From the NCBI GenBank assembly GCA_947034895.1, contig OX344762.1, forward strand, positions 44,186,760 through 44,250,759: a stretch of 64,000 nucleotides of DNA, in the 5' to 3' direction. The translations under genes were made by a program, and so were the position numbers. Under the pieces are notes generated by a model. The model worked only from the letters and a program-made list of their open reading frames with translations, did not search any database and had not been told where the DNA came from. The DNA is from Rhytidiadelphus loreus (Eukaryota; Streptophyta; Bryopsida; Hypnales; Hylocomiaceae). Within the stretch, counting starts at the first letter, position 1. Each line of letters opens with the position of its first letter. Positions 1 to 8,720 of the stretch are shown here, in pieces.

Positions 1-924
1 TCGATCCAAAACCCATCCGGATCCCTGAAATGACAGTGCACATTAAGTTACTCCCCATCGATCCTGTCCACCTTCAATCCCAATGAGCCGTTCCGCCCCC
101 ACTTCCAAGTCCCAACCACACTTCCCCCCAGCATTCCAGCAACCTCCGCCATGGCAGTGAAGAGGAATGAATCCCACATACCGCTACTTCATGAAGTGTA
201 AATAAGTAGAGAACTTATACTTCATTAGTTCATGACTTATCAAGTATACAGTTCAACATTTCATGCTGAAGAATTAATTAAAGTTGGGAAAAGTGGTTTG
301 GTACTTACTTTAGAATCAATAAAAAATTCAAATTTTTAGTATATTTTTTCAAGAATTTGGCACCTTATTTATAGGAATATTATGAGAGTGTTTGGCACCT
401 TATTTATAGGAACATTATGAGAGTGGTGAATTTATTATTTTGAGATTTGCATGTGGCCCATTTGACCCATTCTGAGATTTGCGTGCTAGCACTGCTGCCC
501 ATTTTCTAATAATTTGGCATCTACAACATTAATTAATCAATTTTTTTTCCAACTCCCTCTTGGAATAATTTCCAAAAAAAATTGACTTTTGTTTCTTTAT
601 TTTATTTTTGCCAACCCTAACAGCCACATATGGTATTAAGTACTCCAAATATAAGTTATGAGCTTATGAAGTACGTTGTATAAGTTATGGACTAGGTAAT
701 TGCAAAATAGGCCAACTTATCAAGATTAAACACTGGTTAGGACCTACTGAACCATGGGCAACAAGGTTGGTACCGACATGCGATTATTCTTGATGACTTG
801 ACCTACTTTGCAATTACTGGACATAATGTCAATGTAAGAGAGTTGATCCATTTGACTTTTTAGATTGTTTAACCAAATAAAACATGCCACGATTACAAAA
901 GTCTCGAGCATTTAGATTATATTA
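1..924. other. AT-rich intergenic DNA with a short tandem duplication
   Basis: I see no gene here. A 35-bp direct duplication lies at about 356-425; both copies contain TTTGGCACCTTATTTATAGG. A short stretch near 880-900 (AACATGCCACGAT) recurs near 2792-2804 beside the decayed DUF3455-like exon, so part of this region may be an old repeat. Confidence 0.5.
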
Positions 925-1067
925 GGGGCTTTTTTGCATTTTGTTGTCTCACTTTTCCTTGTGTATGTAGCAATCTTATGACTTTCTTCTATATCACACA
1001 CCGGAAAAGTCACAAGATTGCCACATATGCATGGAAAAGTGAGACAAGGAAATGCAAGAAAGTCCCC
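925..1067. repeat. Foldback (inverted-repeat) element, 143 bp
   Basis: The two halves are near-perfect reverse complements. The left arm begins GGGGCTTTTTTGCATTTTG and the right arm ends AAATGCAAGAAAGTCCCC, with a short spacer around 988-1003. Pairing extends over about 60 bp. This is the shape of a small MITE or of a hairpin RNA precursor. No flanking duplication is clear, so I assign no superfamily. Confidence 0.7.
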
Positions 1068-1248
1068 AATGTTATGTTAGGTGGATTCACAGTTTCACAC
1101 TCACTACATTAATATCAGTTGGTAGTATTATAGATTTCTCAAATTTGTTTCACTACCAGACCAATGAAATTCTACTTCATACCACTATGTTGAAAATTTG
1201 TACAAGGCAAGGAATGAGCATTATCAGTTTTAATTTACCTCTCCTTAA

Positions 1249-2778
1249 CCCCTAAAGGACCAAACATTGTTTTTTGGCAACATAGTGATTTTGGGCAGCT
1301 CACTATAGATGGAATTTTTATGTTTTTTTCTTTGAAAATTTCACACAATGTGTGCCCAAGGAGTAGCTTTAAGTCACAACAATTTTTATAACTTTTGACT
1401 ACATGGTTAAGAAGTTATTACTTGATATGTAATTTTCAGCAGTTGGGAGGCAACTTGGTAGCCCAAAAAACTTCTTTGAAAATCACTTTTTAAAAAAAAT
1501 AAAAAATTTGAAACTGGTTTTCTAGATTTATATATATGTGGAAAGCTTTGAATCATTCCATTTTGATTTATGAAATGAAAGTTATGAAGTGTTCTCCCGG
1601 GGAGGACACTCCCTATGTTTTAGCAAACTACGTGCGGCGGAAAAAGTAAAACAAGTAATACACCTTAAAATTTAATTTCTTTTTCAAAAAAAAAATTATG
1701 GATAGATTTTACTACTTTATAAGTTTATGTTTTGAATTATTGGTATTTTTTTGTGCTAATAGTAATTAGTTATAAATTTTTGAAGAAAAAAGATACACTG
1801 TAAAGCTGAAAATAACTTTCACACCTCTATATTATATAAGAAAAAAAATTTGAAAAATGAAAAAAAAATTATATAGAATAGCTTTCTATTGAAAGTTTAT
1901 TTTGGTTGAATATTGATGCAATAGTCATCTTCATGTGAGCTCTATAAATATTTTAGTTGGAGAACATGCCATTTTAGTTCATTTTTCAACCCTTTCTAGA
2001 CAATATATCTTATGTTATTTGGAATTGAATTTTTTGTCAATAGAAACCTTTAGTCATTGTTAAACAAAGCTCAAAATTTTAGAATGAAATTATAGTTTAT
2101 TCAAGGTGAATTACATGAATTACTTTTTCCACCGCCGCACGTAGGTACCCCAAATGTAGTGAGAGTGTCCTCCCCTAGAGTGTTCTAGTTTGCAGGTAGT
2201 TATGAATTCCTTATACAAAAATAAACTTTGGAGTCCTTTATTTAACTCCATAATATATATTTTTTTGAAAAAAAATAAAACTGTATGATGTAGATTGTTA
2301 ATTACTACATTATCACTGTTGGGATTGACATTTTTCAATTCTATAAACAAATTCTTAACAATTTAGTATTTTGAATCACTTTGTACTTCTTTCTACTTAC
2401 TATTTTTTTCCTATATGTTGTGCAATTTCAAACGATCTAAAAAATTTCAAGCATATAGCCAACTTGACTTGACGAATGAATCCAAAGAGTAACCACCATT
2501 TTGGACGTTTTTTCATACAAATGATACCTTGTGAAGTGCAATTGCCTGTATTTTCACAGGACCAAAAAAATGATTTTTGTCACTTCAAACGTTAATATCT
2601 TGCAATCTACACGGTGAAAAATTCTGAAATTTTTTTCACATCTTTTCAAACTATTTTACTACAAGATCATAGAATTACATGTGTTTAAAAATGTTTTTCA
2701 TCTAAAATTTGGTGCTTGTATCAGAAATGGCATTTTTGGAACGTTTTCGGTGAAAACATAGTCTCTGACCTTCAGAGG
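1249..2778 (+). mobile_element. piggyBac-like TTAA MITE, enlarged by a nested insertion
   Basis: The element is bounded by TTAA at 1245-1248 and 2779-2782. It starts CCCCTAAAGGACCAAAC and ends GACCTTCAGAGG, a slightly decayed inverted copy of the family terminus. The interior aligns by eye with the element at 38554-39436: both carry a stretch reading CTATATGTTGTRCAATTYCAA, and both begin with a GGCAACATAG motif. The total is 1530 bp. Removing the nested element at 1596-2178 and its 8-bp duplication leaves about 939 bp, matching the roughly 0.9-kb size of sister copies. It has no coding capacity. Confidence 0.75.
1596..2178. mobile_element. hAT-like MITE nested in a TTAA MITE
   Basis: Terminal inverted repeats read CCCGGGGAGGACACTC on the left and GAGTGTCCTCCCCTAG on the right (reverse complement CTAGGGGAGGACACTC). 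Further inward pairing includes the ACGTGCGGCGG / CCGCCGCACGT segments. The 583-bp element is flanked on both sides by the identical 8-bp sequence AGTGTTCT (1588-1595 and 2179-2186). An 8-bp duplication and a CTAGGGG-type end fit the hAT superfamily. It carries no open frame of note and is presumably non-autonomous. Confidence 0.75.
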
Positions 2779-2786
2779 TTAACTAA

Positions 2787-3095
2787 TCAAAACATGCCAC
2801 GATGGTGAAACTCTCCCGCATTGACATTAGGAAGTTCTACTTCATCTTGCCTTCCAGAAACACCGCTCCTGCAGAAACGAGAATGTCCTGGGAGGAGTGA
2901 GAGACCAAGGAGGGGCAGTCTTTCTTGTGTGTAGAAAGTGAACTTTTCTTTGAAGGGGACGCCCGCGGTGCAGAACTCGTCGGTGGAGGGAGGGAGGCCG
3001 CTTTGGAGGAAAATGAAGGCCACTTCGTATAGGGCAATGCCCGAGGAGGAGGGGATTACGGGAAAAAATGCGTTGACGAGGAGGGCAGAGCCCAA
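2787..3095 (-). pseudogene. Decayed DUF3455-like exon (relic paralogue of 17707-20852)
   Basis: Read on the minus strand this matches exon 3 of the DUF3455-like gene. EVAFIFLQSGLPPS corresponds to QVAFISFTATTGGLPPS, and AGVPFKEKFTFYTQER corresponds to SGVPFGGKFTFYTQDR. Past about 2905 the similarity moves to another frame: DILVSAGAVFLEGKMK corresponds to GTFVQTMFLTGKRMYR. At least one frameshift is therefore present. I see no other exons of the gene around it. The fragment begins just after the TTAA bordering the MITE at 1249-2778. It is a broken copy with no expected product. Confidence 0.75.
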
Positions 3096-3989
3096 CGAGG
3101 AGGCGCGTTTTTTCCCGTAAAGCCCGACGATGAGGACATTGGCCGACGTAAACTACTGTCAGGAAATCAACAGAAAATGCCGGATGATAATGATATCACG
3201 GATGAAGAATCCGTAATCCCTGATTATGTGAGTTTGCCCGCTTTTGTGGACATTATGCCGCAGAAGCCTCCTAGGAAATGAACGGGACATTTCCTGGGAG
3301 TGGTTTACGTTTGTCAGGCCTGAGCCTCGATGGGATTTGGCGATCGACGGCTAAGGACTGGAGGATGCTCGATGTTACAAAGTTCTTACATCAGCAGTTG
3401 TGGGAGAGTGGGGTGTATATAATTAAGGTAGAACTACCTATCACCCCCCTAATTTGCAATCTGACTATTTTGGGGTTGATTTCAAGAAGGGCACATATTT
3501 TTCAGAGGTGTGTTTTTGTTTCACGGATCAAACCCAAGTGGAATTATAATTTTCCCATTAAAATTGTAATTTCTGTGAATTTTTGAAGTGGTCAGTCCTG
3601 AAATTACAAAACCATTTATAGAGTGGGGTCAAAATTGTCCCATAAACAACCCATTACCGCCTAATCAAATACTAGATATTCTCTATTAATGGAGTGACAC
3701 GTAACCCTTGTTGTCATCAAAATCCCTGACTCTGTCATAGAATTCTCTGATTTTGTCATAAAAGGAAGGGAATTGGAGGAGATTTTAGGCGGAATTGGGG
3801 CCAAAGTTGGTGACGGAATTGGGCTGGTCTACTTGATGGAATTGGACTGCAGCACGGTAATGGGTGTTTTGACCTTATATGTTGTCTGTGTACATGAGAA
3901 AGAGATGGTGATGGGTATGAGTTTAACCCTTGAACGCCGGGCCAGTAACTGTGGAAATCATCTGTTTTGTCACCGCGTCAATTGTTGGC
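3096..3989. other. Unassigned region, GC-richer at its left side
   Basis: About 3096-3420 is less AT-rich than its surroundings and holds an open stretch on the plus strand from about 3120 to 3280 (including DNDITDEESVIPDYVSLPA) that I do not recognise. It could be an exon relic of an unrelated gene. From 3420 to 3989 the sequence is AT-rich and I see nothing else. A TTAACCCTTGAACG motif at 3923 resembles a decayed TTAA-element terminus. Confidence 0.35.
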
Positions 3990-3993
3990 TTAA

Positions 3994-4921
3994 CCCCTAA
4001 AGGACCATTGTGCCTTCGGCGGACAAATGCGTTTTCAGGTAGGGACCTACGGGCTGAAATTTTCTCCTAATTTTTTGAATTTTTTTTGGAGGTAGAAAAG
4101 TTGATTAGCTTTGTGGGAATATAATTTTTTTCGCAATCGGTGCCCGGGAACAGTAGTTATGACCAAATAAGCTCAAGCGAGGGGACAACGGGCAACTCGG
4201 GCAACCAAAAAAAAATGGACAAAAATTTGAATTTTCTTTTTAATATTATTTTTTCTCATAGATTATATTTTTTTTCTATCTAGAAAGCTTTGATTCATTT
4301 CATTTGGATATGTTATGAGAAAGTTATGGACATTTTTGTTTTTCGGGCAGTTAGAGCATCTTCTTGAAAAAAATAACTTGTAAGATTCATTTCTGAATGC
4401 AATTTTTCAAATTTTTCAATTTTCTTTTTTGGCACGGTCTGATTTACTTGCTAGAACAATCTCACCATTGGGATTAGTGCATTTTAATTCCATCTAAAAT
4501 ATATGAATATTTTAGATTTTCCTTCTATCTCATACCTACTTCTACTTAACAATTTTTTTAAGTATGATAATTAATTTTTTTTTGAATTTTTTTTTTACCT
4601 AGACTCTCAACTCAATTCTCCACTATAAATATTTAAAGCTCAAAACTCTGTAGTGCAAAAAATTTTAGTTAAAAATGTTCAAAGTCAAAAAATCTAATCC
4701 CGCAATGTGCTGAAAAACTTGTTTTTTCCACTAAAAACGCAGATATCTTGCAATCTGAGCGGTCAAAAATTCTGAAATTTTTCCCACACACTCTCATACT
4801 AGTTAGGTGTAAGATACTACTGTTAGATATGGAAAAAAAATTCAATTTCTTTTACTCCCTGCTATAGATATGGCAGTTTTGACTGTTTTCTGGCAGAAAA
4901 AAGGCCTTGGTCCTTTAGGGG
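3994..4921 (+). mobile_element. piggyBac-like TTAA MITE, best preserved copy
   Basis: This is the clearest member of the family. TTAA at 3990-3993 and 4922-4925 flank a 928-bp element with perfect 14-bp inverted termini, CCCCTAAAGGACCA at the left and TGGTCCTTTAGGGG at the right allowing one mismatch at the innermost base. Its interior shares AATCTCACCATTGGGATTAG with copies at 34.4 and 43.2 kb. A TTAA target and CC(C)-starting termini are diagnostic of piggyBac-superfamily transposition. It has no coding capacity. Confidence 0.85.
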
Positions 4922-4925
4922 TTAA

Positions 4926-6524
4926 AAAATAGAAAAGTACTCATTGGAAGACAAACTATTGTACCTTTCCACACAAATTTTGGAGGATGAATAGTTGCAT
5001 TTCTATCCTACATGGAGAGATTCTTTGTCATTCATCAGCCAAAAAACGTCCTCTGTGGTGTGTATGGGTTAAGAAAGTTTGGGGGTACAGTAAACTTGCT
5101 AATCACCACAGAAACAAAATTCAAATCCTTCTCCACATAAATGTAGAGACTTTCATGTTTTGAAATTTGGCTTGATTATTAAATGTTATGTTAAGATTCA
5201 CTTTCAAAAAATAGAATGTTAAAGATTTCTTCCTACAAATTTTATTGCAATTTAAAGACAATGCACTTGAAATCTAGTTAAAAATTTCCTTGCAATCCTT
5301 CATTGCATAGTGTGTAATCATTGGGCAGTGGACCAAAATTTTGTTCTCATCACAATTGAATTGGTAGTTGAATCATGTGGTTATTGTGCGGTAATTGGCA
5401 ATGGGTGTAGTTTGGTTTTTGAATGTGTGCAATGAATGGCCAGTTTACTCTACATGTTGAAATGTCATACCTAGGGATAATACCCTACTGGTTTCCTTGT
5501 AGGTATGGACTTAGAATGATGTAGCTTTTGAGAAGTTTCCACTTTTTCAAGAGCATTATTTAGTTGCCAAATTATGTTTAAAACAACACCCATGCTCGAT
5601 CCAAAAACACTCTTGGCTCAGTATTATTCACCATAGCAATGGACTTCCATTTGAACTACCTCACAAGCATCAGTGCTATTCATGTCCATGCGATGTGGCT
5701 ATTAACCCCTACCAAGGAGAATATGCATGGTAATCCTTGAGCATCCATTATGATTATTACCTAAGGCCAATCTAATAGATATTAGGATAGAGTTGAGACT
5801 CTCTTGACAAAGGTATGTAGTTAGGGTGTCACTTGTGCTTGGCCTTTGAGGCCTTCATCTAAGAATTAGGAGGATCAAACTCTTAATTTAATTTGACCAT
5901 AACTAGATCAAAGTAATTTCTTTCTAACCTTTCTAAAACTTGCAAGGAAACTTGACTATTAGTTAAAGTGATTCTAGGCTCCAAAAATTGTAGAATTCAT
6001 CTATAAGAAGCTCCAAAAACTAAGGTCAAGCACAAATTTACATTGCAATTATGAAAAGTGTCAAAGTCATGGAATTCTATTCATTTAGCAAAATTGACAT
6101 TCTTTGAGAAAATTGTTGGATGCAATGTGAAGGTGTCTTAGAGAATCTCAAATGTTGAATTGTATGCTTATTGGTCAACCAAAGGACTTACATTAAGTAG
6201 TCTAAGATTAGAAAATCATAATATTGTTAAACCAACAAATTGGTTCCCCCCAGGTGGAGGTATTATTCTTCCCTATATACTTGAGGGGAGACTTTAGTTA
6301 TAATGTATGGAAGATCATTGGCTAGTTGCAACGAATTGTCAGAGTTTCTAGAGACCCATTGGTGAGGCACTTACGGAGGACTCCTGATTTTGGAGGGGCA
6401 AAAGGGACCTCCTTAGCAAACGTTAATAATGTTATGCATATATCTTTTTGGTTGATGAAAAAGAGAATCAAAGTCATAGCATGATTGTTTCAATTTTGAA
6501 CTTGGCATTAAAGACATAATGGTT
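4926..6524. repeat. Intergenic DNA with a dispersed repeat copy at 5113-5410
   Basis: No gene is seen. The segment 5113-5410 is similar along its whole length to 31647-31925 (same orientation). Shared blocks include CACAATTGAATTGGTAGTT and AAGATTC(A/G)C(T/C)TTCAAAAAATAGAATG. This is a repeat family of unknown type. The remainder is AT-rich with no recognised feature. Confidence 0.55.
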
Positions 6525-6720
6525 TTAACCTCTAAAGGACAATAAGATCCCATGGAGCTTTTTGAAGGCTTGGATAGATTCATATGAAGTCATTTTTAAA
6601 AGGGCGAAAGTGAAATTTATACCAAAGATGTGCACTTGGCGCTTGCATTAGCTTTGAGAAAATATAAATATTCTTTTGAAGTATTCTAGTTTTTAAAAAA
6701 AATAATTCAATTCCCTCCAT
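6525..6720 (+). mobile_element. Left end of a piggyBac-like TTAA element
   Basis: TTAA at 6525-6528 is followed by CCTCTAAAGGACAATAAGATCC. About 40 bp inside is TTGGATAGATTCATATGAAGTC, matching the subterminal block of the transposase-bearing element (near 22470) and of the element at 37.9-38.5 kb. I could not find the right end. The copy may be truncated, or interrupted by the CACTA insertion downstream. The inner limit given is approximate. Confidence 0.45.
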
Positions 6721-7397
6721 TGAAAAACCACTTTGGACTTCAATTTAATCTTGTAAATTAAAATTTTCATTATTTTCATTGCGACTTCAAAATTACATTA
6801 TTCTTGTCCAGGCATCATTCCACTATTTTGTCTAAGTTTCATTTCACCAATTTAGTCCTAACTTCATACCACCATTCTAGTCATGGCTTCAAGTGGACCC
6901 AATAATTGTGAAATGAACCCTATATTTTTTTGATATAGAATTTTCAAAGTCACTCCAAATATTAGCTAAACCAATTTTGACCTAAAAGTTGTCAATGAAA
7001 TTCAACATAGAATTGTATACCAATTCTCATAATGTTCATTGTCTCTTGAGTGAATAAGACTATTTTTTATATTTTTTATCATTCAACATGGTTTTGTTAA
7101 CTCTTTCAAGACACTAGTAGAAAAAAACAGTGACCAAATTAACAAAACTCAACACAAAAGTGTTGATTTTTTAACAAAACAGTGCTGAATCTTAACAAAA
7201 AAGTGTTCATTTTCTAACAAAAAAGTGTTGATTTTTTTGTTAATTTGAACATTTTTTTTGAAATATTTTTTTAAAAATTCATAAAATATATTTTTTGACG
7301 TCTAGGGTAGTAGTGCCACATGGCTGGCAATCCAACTACCACGTGGCAACCTAGCCAATTGCCACATGGCAGTGGCTACCATGGAAATGAAGCCATT

Positions 7398-7455
7398 GGG
7401 GTTTGAACCCAAGACCTCATGGTTAGAGGCCAAGGCTCTTGCCAAGGCACCAACC
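7398..7455 (-). repeat. tRNA-derived fragment inside the CACTA element
   Basis: On the minus strand the block ends TTGGGTTCAAACCCCAA, a perfect 5-bp T-stem and 7-base loop with a B-box. It is preceded by GAGGTC and a TAACC anticodon-like loop, then a GGCAAGAGC segment resembling a degenerate A-box. The acceptor stem is not complementary, so this is a tRNA-derived relic rather than a tRNA gene. Confidence 0.4.
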
Positions 7456-7528
7456 TTTCAAGTTGTTTGATTACTCAAGGAATAGAAATCTATTTAGATA
7501 GTTTTTTCGGATTTTTTTCATTCTTTTT

Positions 7529-7891
7529 TAAAGTCAGCAGACTTTAGGAGCAATTCAGACCCAGTAAAAGACATTTTTTGGAAAAACTTCAGACTAGAAA
7601 ACGTTGACAAATACAGTTATCTTTCACCTCCAACAATTTTTTTGAGATTCGGACCTACCAATCAAAAGTTATGAACAAAAATCAGAGAGGGATGAAAATG
7701 AATATTTATTTTTAAAATTTTTAAACTCCCTCTCTGATTTTCGTCCATAACTTTTTATTGGTAGGTCCAAATCTCAAAAAAATTGTTGGAGGCAAAAGAT
7801 AACTTAATTTTTCAACTTTTTTAAGTTCAAAGTTTTTCCAAAAAAGTTCTTTTACTGGGTCTGAATCGCCTTTTAAGTCTGCTGACTTTTT
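7529..7891. repeat. Long hairpin 1 within the CACTA element
   Basis: Arms of about 165 bp (7529-7694 and about 7725-7891) are imperfect reverse complements. AAAGTCAGCAGACTTTA pairs with AAGTCTGCTGACTTTT, CCAACAATTTTTTTGAGATT pairs with AATCTCAAAAAAATTGTTGG, and AATCAGAGAGGGA pairs with TCCCTCTCTGATT. The loop is about 30 bases. A transcript would fold into a long, nearly perfect double strand. Confidence 0.8.
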
Positions 7892-8054
7892 AGAAAATCG
7901 ATTAGTGATGACTTAATTTTTTTTTAAATCTACATTGTAAAATTAAGACTCCAAAGGCTTCTCAAGAAAAAAAAGATTTAAAATATACTTATATTTGAAT
8001 TTGGAGTTGAGGTATATAATTTTATTTACTTTATTCTTTAATGTTTTTCTCATT

Positions 8055-8416
8055 AAAAGTCAGTAGACTTTGGTGGCAATTTTGTCCTAGAAGATAAACT
8101 TTTCAAAACATCCTTTGAACTAATGAAAGTCTTAAGATGAAAACATCTTTCACCTCCATCAATCCGTTTAAGATTTAAATCTTTAAATTAAAAGTTATGG
8201 ACAAAAATCAGAGAAGGTGTTTCAAAATATAAAAAAGAATGTCCATTTTCACCCCTCTCTGATTTTTGTTCATAACTTTTGATTAGAAGATCTAAATCTC
8301 AAAAAAAAATTTGGAGGTGAAAGATATATCAATTTTACAACATTCATTAGTCCAAAGTTTCTTGAAAAAAATAATTTTTCAAGGTGAAAATTGCCCCTAA
8401 AGTCTGCTGATTTTAA
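8055..8416. repeat. Long hairpin 2 within the CACTA element
   Basis: A second palindrome with arms at 8055-8219 and about 8258-8416. It is homologous to hairpin 1: the AAAGTCAG(C/T)AGACTTT outer block, the CTTTCACCTCCA block and the ACAAAAATCAGAGA inner block all recur. It has diverged more between arms than hairpin 1. The two hairpins are therefore an internal tandem duplication. Confidence 0.75.
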
Positions 8417-8720
8417 TAAACACCGAATTGTGTACTTATTTTGTTCTTAAATCTACATTGTATATTGAAGATTATTAAAGATTTTTGAAGATTTCTAAGA
8501 TTTCTAAAAAAATTCTAAAGATTCTAAAAGATTCCAAAAGATTCCAAAAAAATTAACAAAATTTTGTTGATGTGGTAATTGCACTATCCAAATCAACAAA
8601 AAAAATTGTTAATTAGGGCACAGTTAACAAAAATTTGTGAAAGTGGACGTTGTAGTACCCAAATTAACAAAAAATTGTTAATGTTTTGTTAATTTGGGCA
8701 CTGTTTTTCTAGTAGTGAGA

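Larger units (their letters stand above)
7112..8717. mobile_element. Non-autonomous CACTA (En/Spm) element, 1606 bp
   Basis: The left terminus reads CACTAGTAGAAAAAAACAG and the right terminus CTGTTTTTCTAGTAGTG, the standard plant CACTA end. A 3-bp duplication (AGA) lies at 7109-7111 and 8718-8720, the size expected for this superfamily. Subterminal regions carry repeated AACAAAA(A/T)AGTGTTGATTT-type motifs and their complements. The interior holds no transposase; instead it contains a tRNA-like fragment and two long hairpins, described separately. The element was presumably mobilised in trans by an autonomous CACTA copy elsewhere. Confidence 0.9.

Noticed and set aside
3923..5072. An outer TTAA element (TTAACCCTTGAACG...TATGGGTTAA) with the 928-bp copy nested inside
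   Set aside because: The inverted similarity is only about six bases and could be chance.
5702..5725. TTAACCCCTACCAAGGAG, resembling a TTAA-element terminus
   Set aside because: It carries extra bases relative to the family end, no inverted partner was found, and the next bases do not match other left ends.
7398..7455. A functional tRNA gene on the minus strand
   Set aside because: The acceptor stem does not pair and the D-arm is degenerate; only a tRNA-derived relic is supported.
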